A DNA stretch of 64,000 nt from Flaccisagitta enflata (taxonomy: Eukaryota; Chaetognatha; Sagittoidea; Aphragmophora), in assembly GCA_965153355.1 (NCBI GenBank), contig OZ231126.1:76508001-76572000 (forward strand), read 5' to 3'. This document shows positions 46,212 to 57,952 of the stretch, one piece after another (the first letter of the stretch is position 1; every line of letters starts with the position of its first letter). The position numbers and the translations under genes are program-made. The notes beneath the pieces were generated by a model that was not told the DNA's origin, ran no database searches, and was given only the letters and a program-made list of their open reading frames with translations.

Positions 46212-46926
46212 AAGTCGCGGACACGCGACTCTACACCTTGCCCTGTCGGTCGGTCTCATTGTGGGCTGAAATGTGCGCTAGTTGGCTCATTGGGGATTAA
46301 CATTACATCTTTTCCATTACATCGTTCCTTATGAAATGTACAGAGTGAAAAACATTTTTATGCATATTTTCAGATGTTATGACTATATTTATACCCAATA
46401 CTGGATTAAAAGCTTTATGAGCTTAGAATACAAAAGAAGAGAAATTTTAGAAGATCAAGTGAAAAATACTGCTAAACTCTCTCACATTTAGTAATTAGAT
46501 TGTCTAAAGTTTTGACTAAATCAATAAACTTTTTGTCTTTGTTTGATAAGATTTCTTAATAAAGTGCTAAAAAAAAAATCATTTTTTTGCTCATTTAGCT
46601 CATTTTGCTCATTTTTTTTTCTAATCAAATATAGATTTTTACTTTTATCCACATTATTACTTGTCCATTTTAGGCCAAGAAAATCGCAATTAGGACGGAA
46701 AAGGACGCCCTGAGCCATAGGCATTCAATTCAGTGACACCTTAAACTACATTTTGCATGTAGTTTCTTATGTTGTGCGTCCCTGTGGGATTTTAGCCGTG
46801 ATGACTCTAGAACTTTACAAGCCGGCCGGCAGGTAAGCAATACTTTTTGAATTACGAGCGGTTTTCGCATCACTGCTCCTGCCCAACCGTCCGCGACTGG
46901 ATTGCCGTGTATCCGGCCTTGTTTTT
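46212..46926 (+). mobile_element. Helentron-like element, AGTCGCGGAC type, about 715 bp
   Basis: Head AGTCGCGGACACGCGACTCT, CTTGCCCTGTCGGTCGGTC, an AT-rich body, and tail CACTGCTCCTGCCCAACCGT, CCGCGACTGGATTGCCGTGT, ATCCGGCCTTGTTTTT. The tail GTCCGCGACT complements the head AGTCGCGGAC, supporting a single element despite its length. Confidence 0.55.
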
Positions 46927-47304
46927 GTCATAGGGTAAAAAAGTCATGAAAATAAGGTCAAATATTTGAAAATAATAAGGCAATTTTTCAGTCCTAGATA
47001 TGTGAAAAATGATGTTTTTTAAAAACTTTTCTAGCCATTGAGACATAAATGAAGGAATCTAATCCAACAATAGAGATTTCATAAGCTTTTTTTCATTCTC
47101 AACAGATAATCGAAAAATTTACTGATTTTTGTTGAAATTTCACGATTTTCTTGTAGGAGTCCACTCTAAAATGCCATAAAATCTGCCATATGGACTGTTA
47201 TGTATACTCATATGTTACTTTGACTATTCCATATAGTTTCAGCCATATAACAGAGATGAAAATTTTCACCCAAATACCCAAGGAGCCACCTAGCCCAATC
47301 GATA

Positions 47305-47416
47305 GCCCATAGTGGGTCGGTCCGTCCTTCCGTAACATTTTTGAATTGCAACCGTTTTTCGCATTACTGCTCCTGCCCAACCGTCCGCCACTGGATTGCC
47401 GTATATCCGGCCGTGT
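47305..47416 (+). mobile_element. Helentron-like tail fragment
   Basis: GGGTCGGTCCGTCCTTCCG, CACTGCTCCTGCC-like GCATTACTGCTCCTGCCCAA, CCGTCCGCCACTGGATTGCC, ATCCGGCCGTGTTTT. No head hairpin. Confidence 0.6.
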
Positions 47417-47501
47417 TTTTTCTTCTTTTCCTTCTGTTCCTTGTAAATCTGCTGAAGGCGATTTAATTCATTAAAGGATGAACGTGGGAGTCAGTGGGAT
47501 C

Positions 47502-47740
<239 letters not shown>

Positions 47741-48000
47741 TCATGACAAATGAGAGACCCTGTCAATCAAGCATCCAGGACGCATCAGAGTTGATTCCCA
47801 ATGAACTTCTTTTGACAATCGCGGTTGGTTGCTTGAATCGATTTACAATGAAATATCGATTTCAACTTAATCAGATCAGTTGTCAAAGCGACGCTTAGTT
47901 TGGTGGTAGCATAGTTGACTTGAGATACTGAAGCTGTTTTCGCCGCGGGTTTGAATCCTGCGTGGGCATGTATTTTAGATAATAGCAAATCTCCCTTTTT

Positions 48001-48431
48001 GGGCAGCGGCCCCGAAGGGCCGATGTCCTGTAGGACGCAGGGGTGAATTTCCATACGTCCGTCCGTACGTCCGTCCGTCCGTACGTACGTACGTCCCCCT
48101 TTTCAAAGCTTCTCAAGCTTCTTCAAATCTGGCCTCTCAGGCCTCAAATCTGGCCTCCCAGGCCTCTAGTCCAGCCTCTCAGGTCTCAAATCCAGCCTCT
48201 CAGGCCTCAAATCCAGCCTCTCAGGCCTCAAATCCAGCCTCTTGGGCACTAAATCCAGCCTCTCAAGCCTCAAATTCCCATTGAATAACATGGCAAATAG
48301 ACAAAATATTGAAAAAAAATGCAAAATTCCCAATGAATATCACAGAAAATTACCCCAAATATGCCTTCTTAGGATGTATAGAAATTCACCCCCGTGTCCT
48401 ACAGGACATCGGCCCTTTGGGGCCGCTGCCC
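48001..48431 (+). mobile_element. family B element, variant inverted ends of about 55 bp
   Basis: Left GGGCAGCGGCCCCGAAGGGC, CGATGTCCTGTAGGACGCAG, GGGTGAATTTCC. A (GTCC/GTAC) array and a core of AAATCCAGCCTCTCAGGCCT units (48128-48275) follow. The right end AATTCACCCCCGTGTCCTAC, AGGACATCGGCCC, GGGGCCGCTGCCC complements the left. Extension with GGGTACCGCTGACCATG to about 48495. Confidence 0.75.
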
Positions 48432-48659
48432 TGCTCTCACTCCACTTCTTCAGCTAATCACTCCAAGCAGGGCATCGGGTACCGCTGACCATGTGCGATC
48501 CTTGGATGACTTGTTTTCATTTACCCTCAACCTTGGTGATTGTGACATAGATTTTGCCGAGAAATATCCAATTGGGCAAAAGGGGAACGGCTTTTTACAA
48601 CTTATCTCATACATCATACATCAAGCTCATTGCCAGCAAACTATTTTTTCTCATCGTGA

Positions 48660-48858
48660 GTCGATACCACCCTTAAGTCATTCTATGTCATTCTAAGTCA
48701 TTCTACGTCATTCCAAGTCATTTTAAGTCATTCTAAGTCCTTCTTAGTCAGTCTAAGGCGATTAAAAAGATACAATTAGGAGTCAGGTCAATTTGTTTTT
48801 TTTTGTTTTTTTTTGTTTTTTGTTTTTTTTTTTTCAACTTGTAGGTGTTGGCCTTGTT
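48660..48858 (+). mobile_element. Helentron-like tail, AAGTCATTCT subtype
   Basis: Decanucleotide units (AAGTCATTCT, 48670-48760), T-runs, then CTTGTAGGTGTTGGCCTTGT. Head not found. Confidence 0.5.
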
Positions 48859-48997
48859 TGTTACAGGCGAATTTCGCGAATTTCGCTTTAAGTAATATAG
48901 TAGCATAACCAAACATTAGAATGGTTTTGTGCATTTGAAAAGACATAAAAGTAATGCGGTACAAAAAAAATAAAAGTAATGCGGTACAAAATAGCCT

Positions 48998-48998
48998 A

Positions 48999-49056
<58 letters not shown>
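48998..49056. repeat. (CA)n microsatellite
   Basis: About 29 CA units. Confidence 0.96.
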
Positions 49057-49061
<5 letters not shown>

Positions 49062-49092
49062 CTTACTTCTTTCCTCTCTCTAGCATCACTTT

Positions 49093-49325
49093 ATTTCTCT
49101 TTCTTTCTTTCTTTTCATCCTTTTTTTCTTCTTCCTTTCTTTTTTTCTTTCTTTTTTTCTCTGTTTCTTTCTTTCTTTCTTTCTTTCTTCCTACCTTCCT
49201 TCCTTCCGTCGTTCTTTCCTTCCTTCCTTCCTTCCCCTCCATGAAAACATTCTCTCTCTTCTCCCTTTCTTTCTCTGTTTCTTTCTTCCTTCTTTCCTTC
49301 CTTCCTTCCTTTCTTTCTTCCTTTT
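49093..49325. repeat. (CTTT)n/(CTTC)n tract
   Basis: About 230 bp of pyrimidine tetramers, ending at a family B left end. Confidence 0.92.
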
Positions 49326-49326
49326 T

Positions 49327-49450
49327 GAGCAGCGGCCCCGAATGGGACGAAGTCCTGTAGAACACAGGGGGACTTTTGTTCGTCCGTTTGTCCGTCCATC
49401 CATTCATTTGTCCGTCCCCCCTCGTCAGGCCCCTCAGGCCTCAAATCTGA
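49327..49450 (+). mobile_element. family B left-end fragment, variant type
   Basis: AGCAGCGGCCCCGAATGGGA, AGTCCTGTAGAACACAGGGG, a (GTCC)n array, CCCCTCAGGCCTCAAATC; truncated after one core unit. Confidence 0.6.
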
Positions 49451-49880
49451 GCAAAAAATGATGATGTTTTACTTGATAGAAAACATGACTAGTTAACTTT
49501 AAACTAATGTCATTTAAAAAAAAATCAAGCCACAAAGTTCTGATTGGTCTAGATTTGTAGAGTTTTAGAAGCTCTTTAAAATGATCGTGGATATGATGCA
49601 TGAATCATAGATGGTTTTCAACATATTAAAAAAAACAAGATCAACTTTGTGTTCTGTCAAAGGCTATTTGCCTTTAAGCATGAGTGAATTGCTCATCATC
49701 TTTGTACTTTAACAGTTTTTTAACAATTTGAGTCACATTAATGGGGTTGGACTAGAAAAGGTTTAAAAATCTTATGGATTTTGATTTTTTAAAGTGACTA
49801 CAATCGAAATGACTAGCTTCTAAACTGCTGGAAACTTTTTTATGAGCCGCACTGTATTGTGACCCCGCGTCACTTGTTTT
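49451..49880. other. intergenic DNA, nothing recognised
   Basis: AT-rich sequence without a recognisable gene or repeat. Confidence 0.3.
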
Positions 49881-50077
49881 TAGTCGCGTGCACGCGACTC
49901 TTTAACCCGCTTTGTCCATGCGGTTATCGGTCCGTCGGTCTGTCAGTCCCATTTTACTTTTTTTTAAAGTTCTATTTCTTTGACCCCACTGCTCCTACCC
50001 TAGTGGTCTAGTGACCTCAAATATGGCCCCTGCCCAGCCGCACGCAACTTGGATAGCCGTATATAAGGCCTTGTTTC
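49881..50077 (+). mobile_element. Helentron-like element
   Basis: TAGTCGCGTGCACGCGACTC, CCGCTTTGTCC, GGTCCGTCGGTCTGTCAG, TTTGACCCCACTGCTCCTAC, CCGCACGCAACTTGGATAGC, GGCCTTGTTTC. Confidence 0.77.
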
Positions 50078-51002
50078 TTTGTAGAGTATAACAACAAGTT
50101 ATTTGTATGAATTCAGTTTACAAAGATAATCAAAGAAATTTATAAGAACTCAGTAATGTAAAAAGCCTCTTTCCCGCAAGGGATAGCCAATGAAAATCTT
50201 GTTTTCTTTTTTTTTTTTTCAGATGCTTTGACAAAACAACAAAAAGAAACTAAATTTTCTTATGCACAGGAAAAAGTCAGCATCATTACAATTGGTTTTA
50301 TGCGTTCACTCATTTGTTCATTCATTTATTAATGTATTCATTCATTCATTTGATCATCTGTTTCTAATTCACAGGGCACACATCTGGGCCCAATCTTGCT
50401 GATTTAGTTAATTTTTTTTTCATTTAAAGTAATAAATTTTCTTTTGAAATGAATTATTGGAATTACCTCAAAACTCATGTGACACGTTGTGATTATGCAT
50501 TTCATTTAGAGTGTACCGCTGTTATCTACCACTAAATGATATTGTTTGAAACACCAAACACTTCAATGTCAGACAAGATTTTTTCGCTACATTATGGTTA
50601 CCATGAAAACCAAAATAAACCCAAACTACATCTGGGTTTGGGCCCATACAAGCCCAATTGGAGCCCAAGGAAAAAAAGCTCATACGCAAGGCCTTATCTA
50701 TGAGCAAATTAAACTACTGCTCAGGAGCCAACCAGTGGTGCAATCAGCATGTCTAAAAATTGATGTCATGGTAATTTTGGTCAGGCACTGTGTAAAATGT
50801 GAGTGAAAAAACTTAGAGACCAACCAGAAACATAGCACAGTCAAACTTCACTAGAGCACACCCGCTGATAAGGCATCCCTCGCATTAAGGCATAATTCGA
50901 ATAGTCCCAACTTTTCTCTCTTAATTCCTTTGTTGATAATCCCCGCATATAGGGCACCCCCCTATTAGGCAAATTTCACTTTAGCGCATGAAGAATGGTT
51001 TT
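50078..51002. other. intergenic DNA with short ATTC repeats
   Basis: CATTCATT units near 50305-50352 are followed by GGGCACACATCTGGGCCCAA, similar to the tail at 13752. A plus-strand 86-codon frame at 50546 has no domain. Confidence 0.35.
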
Positions 51003-51199
51003 TAGTCGCGTGCACGCAACTCTACAACCCCCTTTGTCCATTGGTTGGTCAGTTGGTCGGTCGGTTGGTCACACTTTACTTTTTTTATGATTTTATTTCT
51101 TTGACCTCACTGCTCCTGCCCAAATGGTCTGGTGACCTCAAATATGGCCCCTGCCCACCCGCACGCGACTTTGGTAGCCGTGTATTCAGCCTTGTTTTT
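51003..51199 (+). mobile_element. Helentron-like element
   Basis: AGTCGCGTGCACGCAACTCT, CCCCCTTTGTCC, (GGTTGGTC) array, CTCACTGCTCCTGCCCAAAT, CCGCACGCGACTTTGGTAGC, AGCCTTGTTTTT. Confidence 0.76.
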
Positions 51200-51477
51200 G
51201 GCAAATACAGCCCTGCCCCTTGATAATGGCCCAAAGGGGACCCTTCAAATCTGTCCCTTATCACTAATCTCCGCAAAAATCGACCCGCATTGGACAGACT
51301 GACCGAGACTCCTTCCTGCATTGTGAACCAATATCCGGTGTGCAACACCGAGACACACTGACGAGACAGACAGACAGACAGACAGACAGGGGATTAGTAA
51401 GGAGAAGAGACGGAGAGGTCGAGGAGAGACAATGGAGAGAAAAATGGAAGTGTGAATGGAAAACGGGGCAAGAAATC

Positions 51478-51616
<139 letters not shown>

Positions 51617-52026
51617 CGAGGTTCGAGGTTTGATTCTTTCAGTCAGATTTGGGTGAGCAATCGCCCAAAATTGATAACAGTAATAGAGCAGACAAAAGAG
51701 GTTGAATGACTGGCTCATGCTCATGCTTTCTTACATTTACAATGTCTTTCATTCCATATTCATTCATGCCATGGACGAAAATTGTCTGAAATTAAAAAAA
51801 CAGTTTCATACCGACTGGTTTCCTTTAAACAGTTACAAATGTCAAGTATCCTGTCTCAAATTCGAAATTTTTCCAATTTCTATCAAAGATCATTTTCCAT
51901 TGGAAAAAAAAATGATTTCAAAAATAGATTTCTCCAAATTGATAACAGATACAAGGAAAGCAACTCTACTGTATGTTCAATTTGGATTTACTATGATAAG
52001 CAACCTATCAGCACTTCTAAGTGGAA

Positions 52027-52028
<2 letters not shown>

Positions 52029-52103
<75 letters not shown>
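52029..52103. repeat. (CA)n microsatellite
   Basis: About 36 CA units. Confidence 0.96.
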
Positions 52104-52105
<2 letters not shown>

Positions 52106-52159
52106 TATTTAAGAAATGGTTACATGGTAAACATTTATTATTAATACGTTAACTATGAA

Positions 52160-52340
52160 AACGGCCGGATACACGGCCATCAGTTGCGGACGGGTGGGCA
52201 GGGGCGGAAATGCAACTGTCTGCAACTAAAAATGTATTGAAACGCTCATTTCCTCACTTTTCGACTCGTGTCCACGGACCGACGGACTGACCAACGGACG
52301 GACAAAGCTTCTTAAAGAGTTGCGTGTCCGCAACTAAAAA
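52160..52340 (-). mobile_element. Helentron-like element, AGTTGCGGAC type
   Basis: ACGGCCGGATACACGGCCAT, AGTTGCGGACGGGTGGGCAG, (GGAC)n, and the hairpin AGTTGCGTGTCCGCAACTAA. Both ends use the AGTTGCGGAC stem. Confidence 0.72.
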
Positions 52341-52518
52341 TGTTGAATCGTATCGGAAATCGATATCAAGCTATAACTAATAATCGATTTATAGCTATCT
52401 CTTCTCATATCTATTGGAGACGAGAATCACTTTGATCGTGCAGTAGATCGTATCTAGTTTGTAAGACCTGGATCGTCAGTGGTTACTTATCACGGGGCAC
52501 CGATATCGCGAAAAGCTA

Positions 52519-53103
52519 ACACCCCTGACAAAATTAAACGAACTGGGGTTGAACTTCATCTATTTGAGCCTGATAAAGTGATTTGAATGGTACTTTGGGA
52601 TATGTTCACATGTACTTTGTTAAATTCCGTCCACGTTCAGCCAAAAATACCAGATAGAATTGGAAGAAATTATATTCAAGTAGTTTTTTAGCGATTCTCT
52701 AATAACAGACAGCCATTTTTTACCAAGTTCCTTGATGTACAATTTTTTTTCAGTCTCAAGGGCAGCCCCTGCCTATTCATTGGACCTGCTCTCTCAATTC
52801 TATCCATAGAATGATTTTTTGGCCATCAAACACAAAAAATGTGGGTTTAAACGGCTTAAAACAGCTTTAAGTACATGCTATCCTTATGTAAAAATTTTTC
52901 TTGGAAAATCCTTCTCAATCTGATTCGCCATTTCTGACTTATCACCTTGTCACCCTTATACCAGTGAATAATCCCTATATGTCGCTCTACTATGTCAAAA
53001 TATGACATTTTAGCTATCTCTATACCAAATCTTGCAGAGCTTGGGCCAATATCTAACCCTTAAAGGCAAATGTCCCCAGTTTGCCTAATTAAGTCAGGGG
53101 TGT
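52519..53103. mobile_element. MITE M2, TA-flanked
   Basis: Left ACACCCCTGACAAAATTAAA and right complement (TAATTAAGTCAGGGGTGT) pair, extending with mismatches to ACTGGGG / CCCCAGT. TA lies on both sides (52517-52518, 53104-53105). 585 bp, no frame. Confidence 0.7.
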
Positions 53104-53419
53104 TATTTGGCTGGCTGATTGTTTATACCATAGCAGCTAATCTCATTGGGGTTTGAATGTCTCCCATTTTTTTTTTATCAATAAGTTTTGACAATTGAAG
53201 TAATAGATAAAAAGTATGCATAGTGGTGTGCACGTACAATAAATATTTGGCATAGTGAATTGTTACCTCATCAGTACATGAGACACACAGACTGACAGCA
53301 AAACATAAAGACAAGGACAGACTGATTTGATACAGACAATCTGATTGAAAAAAAAACTTACAGCTAAACAGTCAGACAAAAAAATAGTGGCAGATAGATT
53401 AAATGACGGATCTAAGAAT

Positions 53420-53654
53420 AACAAGCAACACAGGGTCACAAGAATGTTGCGGATGGGTGGGCAGGGGGCATACAATCCCCATTCACACCCTCACCCATCC
53501 CACACACACTTGCACACACAGACACATCAGGAGCCTCAAAAATGCGCCTTTTTGCAATTTTCAACTCTATCACCATGATAGATCGACAGACGGACTGAAA
53601 GACCAATGGACAGACGGACAAAGCATATGATAGAGTTGCGTGTCCTCAACTAAA
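53420..53654 (-). mobile_element. Helentron-like element, AGTTGCGGAC type
   Basis: AACAAGCAACACAGGGTCAC, TTGCGGATGGGTGGGCAGGG, AATGCGCCTTTTTGCAATTT, (GGAC) array, and AGAGTTGCGTGTCCTCAACT. Closest to the copy at 62999. Confidence 0.7.
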
Positions 53655-53939
53655 GACGTGAATGTGCCATCGAATCATTAAGCTAGAGTTCTTTTATTTT
53701 AAGGCAATGCAAGAAGTCAGCAAAAATTAGACTTGGAAAACTTGGAAAACAGTCCAAAGTAAGGTTTATTCTCTATATCCAGACCTGACAATAAAAGGGG
53801 GTTAAAATCTTTTTATTATCCATGTTATATTCAACAAAAAGATGCCTTTTTCATGCTATGCTAACAGGAAGGAATGATTTGATTGCTATCAAATGCCCTT
53901 GTCAATTTTTTTTCTCTTTCTCCCTGTCTCATTCTCTAT

Positions 53940-54113
<174 letters not shown>

Positions 54114-54554
54114 TCTAAAAATCAAAACCGACTCAATAATATACACCCCTGAATATTGATTAGTGAAACACAATCTAACACTATTTAAACCTTACCTACA
54201 CAGTTTCACTGCCTTATGGGGAAGTAAGTCATAGATTTTAAAACGCAATGGTACGCATTGTGGAGGAGAAAATCAAAGGCAGTGAGAAAAAAATCAAAAG
54301 CTACTTAACTGTATACACCCCTGGATAATTAGCGCCAGTAGATTAGATTTGGCTGTTAAATCAGATATTGTTAAATCAGGAAGAGTTGATATGGTAAAAA
54401 CCTATAAAGATTTGGGACTAAGGTATAATGGCTGCTAAATCCAAAATGCTGTTAAATCAGTTGCCGATAAGGCAGTAGTCCATTGTACAACTTTGCAAAA
54501 TAGAATTGTGGTCAATGTGTATGATAATAACTATTTTTCTGCCTTGTTTTTTCT

Positions 54555-54785
54555 CTCAGACTGCATTCCTGATATCTGTAGGACTATCGACCCTTTTTGC
54601 TAGGACTATTGAAACATAGGACTATTGAGCTGTAGGACTGTTTATTGTTAGGACTTTTAGCTCATATTTTGGTAGGATTATTGAACCGTAGGATTATTGG
54701 CATGTAGGATTACTGAAACGTAGGACTATTGAAACGTAGGACTAATGAATCGTAGGACTATCACGCGGAGGACTAGTGGGCCGTC
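54555..54785 (-). repeat. TAGTCCTACGTTTCAATA minisatellite, copy 2 (inverted)
   Basis: On the plus strand, units such as CGTAGGACTATTGAAA run from about 54575 and end GCGGAGGACTAGTGGGCC. This is the reverse complement of the array at 20350, with the same CACTAGTCCT edge. Confidence 0.8.
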
Positions 54786-54789
54786 CCCA

Positions 54790-55815
54790 CCCTACCCCTA
54801 ACCCTAAATAAAAACCCGCTTAGAAAGTCAGTAAAACAAAAGACATCACCGAATTAGAAAACAGTGCCCATGATTTTTGCTCCTCCATATTGCGTAAGCG
54901 GGACAAAGGGATACTCCCAATTTTTTGTCTGTGAAGCATCCAAGTGCGTCATACATCACCGCGTAAGTTTGTTGTAAACATTTAATAGAACATGCAAAAG
55001 TGAAATATGTTTAGTCAGACGAGGAACTTTAAATTTTTGAAAAAAATTTCTTTGACTCAAAAAATGCCATTTTCATTCTTGCCCTTGCCAACGCGTCAAA
55101 TCATATGAATTCTATTAGATGGAAAATGACTTAATAGTAGGCGGTATTTACTGACGCATCAAACATTTTAGGCCTATTTAAACTCGGCTTTGGTATTCAA
55201 CCCATTCTATGACAATATCGCGTGTCCCAAAAGGCGCTTCCATCAACCTTACCTTCGGAATCAACACTTACCCACCTCATGGCCTTATCCTTCCTCTGGT
55301 CTCTTCCTTTTCCCATTGACTTAAGCCTCATTTGCTCCTCCTCTCTTTTCCCCTCTCAATCATTCCCTAGATCTCATGGTCCCACCGTTGGTTCTCCTGA
55401 TTTAGCCTCAAAAAAACACAATCTCTCAGACATGATTCCATGTTTTTTATTTAATCCAAAAGAAATCTGAAGTCTTGTCAAAACTGTCTCAGCCGAGGAG
55501 ATATATATAAATATGTCGCTGAAAGAAAAAAGAATAGAAAAAGGGACAATCTTTGCCGATGAGCTGTATATGGACTTCTTTAAAAAGAGAGTCATGATCA
55601 TGATGATGCCATTAATCTCGATGTAAAATCGTTTTTACATGCAATTAACTCATGAAAGTAGAATACTAAAATATGGACTCGTTTTTAATCATTGAATCCT
55701 AATTCAAAGGCACGATGTCTTTTGGAAAGGAAGAAGAAGAAGAATTTTTTAACGAAGTTTTTGACGGCAAAATCGTGTTGACCTTTGGAGCCAAATCCAA
55801 AAATCGAAAAAGAAT
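54790..55815. other. intergenic DNA, one small open frame only
   Basis: A 37-codon frame at 55514-55627 (MSLKEKRIEKGTIFADELYM...) follows ATATATATAA, but there is no homology or splice evidence. No other feature recognised. Confidence 0.3.
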
Positions 55816-55940
55816 CAACAACTTTTAATCCAGTTTTAGACACGCTAAATCTCATCTTTTACTTCAGCATCATCAGCATCAACAACTTATGATTCAGTTT
55901 TAAACCAGATGTATCTCTTCTCGTACTTCTCGCCCTATTA

Positions 55941-56516
55941 ACAGGGTGTCCAATAAATTTGGTAAAATTCAAAAAAGAACATCCAAAAACTATTCCTAGA
56001 TGATCATTTCAGTTGAAAAAAGGGTTAAACATGAGGGTTGGTTGTTTATGAATATTCTTTACCACACAGGCAGCAAGAATCCATAAGATGGGATCTGTAC
56101 AAGGCAGGAAAGGTTCATTTGCAGTGGTCTTGAGAAAATTGGCTTTGATAGACTGAGGGAAATAGATGGTATGTTTTGGATTATTTCAGCGGATTTTTTT
56201 CAATGCATTGATCAAATTTTGAGTCAGTAGGGCAGTCCTGCTTCAATAATGTATGTCCCCTTATTTGTTGACCTTATTGGGAAACCAATTTTTGATGTCA
56301 TATGGTAAATTTGGTTTTCTCTGGTAAAATTTGTAAAATTGGAATTGGTCTTGAAATTATCTTGTGTTAAGCATTCTCCTTCCTGTGAAAAACTGTGCAT
56401 TCTAACATGTAATAGAACTAATTGGGAGGGTACATACTAAATTTCAGCTTACCAGGTCATCTAAAAGTATAGTTTTTGTGCAATAATGATTTTACCAAAT
56501 TTATTGGACACCCTGT
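55941..56516. mobile_element. MITE M3, mariner-type ends
   Basis: A 28-bp perfect inverted end begins ACAGGGTGTCCAATAAATTT on both strands, flanked by TA (55939-55940, 56517-56518). 576 bp, no transposase. Confidence 0.85.
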
Positions 56517-56563
56517 TAGCATCTTCTGCATCAACATTTTTTGATTCAGTTTAAGACACACTA

Positions 56564-57343
56564 CAGTATGACTGTTTTCGTTTGCAACATTACAGGACGA
56601 CGTAATTCAAAAAGCAATTAAGATAATTGAATTCTGAAAAAAGTTCTAAAAAGATTATGAAAATACATTTTATAATATATCAGTGAAAGGATCTCTTTAG
56701 AGACATTTGATGCTCTCAACATTAAAGGAACCATAAAACTTACTTGACAATTTGGCAAATTGACAAATTTGGCAAATTTTGACAGATGGACTGTTTATCT
56801 TTAAATTGTTCTCATTTCTAAATGGTTTGAGCTACAGATGCCAGATTGGTCTCAAATGAAAGATAATTTGAAATAGTTTTTAAGTCTTTTTTTAAACTAA
56901 GCACTGATTTGATGTCTTGAATACATTTTCCACACTATCAGTAGGAACTCTTGTTAGAATTTCAAAAAAGATCCCATTTCATTAACATTTTCTATGACAC
57001 ATATTTCAAAATAGGTTACTTCCTTTTTATTTTCTAAAACTACACTAAGTTTTCTTTCATTTGAGACCAACCTGGTATCTGTAGGTCAAATCGTTTAGAA
57101 ATGAAAGCAATCTAAAGAAAAACATCTATCTCAAATCATTAAAAATAGTTATTTTTAATCAAATATGCCTTACAACTAATAGTAAGATAATTAGATCAAA
57201 TTTTCATTGAAAAGTCTTAGGAATTTTCAATCATGAAATGTATTTTCAATATCTTTCAGTATCTTTTTTTCAGAAATAGATTATCCCTACAACTTTTGGA
57301 GTTATGTTGTCATGAAATGTTGCAAATGAAAACAATCATACTG
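56564..57343. mobile_element. MITE M4, long palindromic, TA-flanked
   Basis: Ends CAGTATGACTGTTTTCGTTT and its near-complement, with TA at 56562-56563 and 57344-57345. Inner arms also pair (TGGTCTCAAATGAAAG with CTTTCATTTGAGACCA, TCATTTCTAAA with TTTAGAAATGA), so most of the 780 bp folds back. Confidence 0.82.
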
Positions 57344-57829
57344 TAAATCTCTTATTCAGCCTCTTCAGCATCTTCATCAACAACAACAACAACAACAACT
57401 TGCCAGAACCGGAGACAAACTTCAACTCTTTTGCTGCTGTAGTTACATCATGTTTTTTTCAAAATGAAACACACACGGAACTCTTCTCTGTTTTCTTGTT
57501 GAACTAAACAACCATTTTTGCTTCAAAGAATAAAGCCGCCGAGAAATTTGATCATTTTCCTTATCTTTGGATCCACATGAAAAAATGTCGACATTCTATA
57601 CTTGACCAAAAAACTCATCTCCCGCCGCTGCACCGCTTTCTTGAAAATAATTAAGAAAAAGACCCAATCAGTGTAATTAAAAAGAAATGACGTTAGCAAT
57701 TTAATTAAAAAAGTTATGATGGTACTTGCTTCGGGCTGAGAATTTCTCAACGCATCAGTCATGGGTAAGTTTGTTTTATGTTGTTAGTCCAATCTCATCG
57801 ACATGACGTTAGTTTGCCGAGTGATTTTT

Positions 57830-57952
57830 AGGTGCGACAAAGCACCTCTATAACTGGCTCTGTCCGTCGGTTGGTTGGTCGGTCGGTCTGTCTGTAACGC
57901 ATTCGTTCAACGTTCAACACGTCGCACCTTATTGGCCTACTTGGCCTTGTTT
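57830..57952 (+). mobile_element. short Helentron-like element, AGGTGCGAC type
   Basis: AGGTGCGACAAAGCACCTCT, TAACTGGCTCTGTCCGTCGG, GGTTGGTCGGTCGGTC, and CGTCGCACCTTATTGGCC to TTGGCCTTGTTT. Closely matches 5704-5835. Confidence 0.75.

Larger units (their letters stand above)
55815..57405. repeat. tandem repeat of about 85 bp split by two MITEs
   Basis: AATCCAGTTTTAGACACGCT ... TTCAGCATCATCAGCATCAA, ATGATTCAGTTTTAAACCAG, then (after M3) GCATCTTCTGCATCAACATT, TTGATTCAGTTTAAGACACA, then (after M4) AATCTCTTATTCAGCCTCTT, CAGCATCTTCATCAACAACA. Removing M3 and M4 with one TA each restores a regular array. Confidence 0.65.

Noticed and set aside
54781-54810. Short telomere-like CCCTACCCCTAACCCTAA
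   Set aside because: Only about three imperfect units, embedded in interspersed DNA; not enough for a telomeric or interstitial telomere array.
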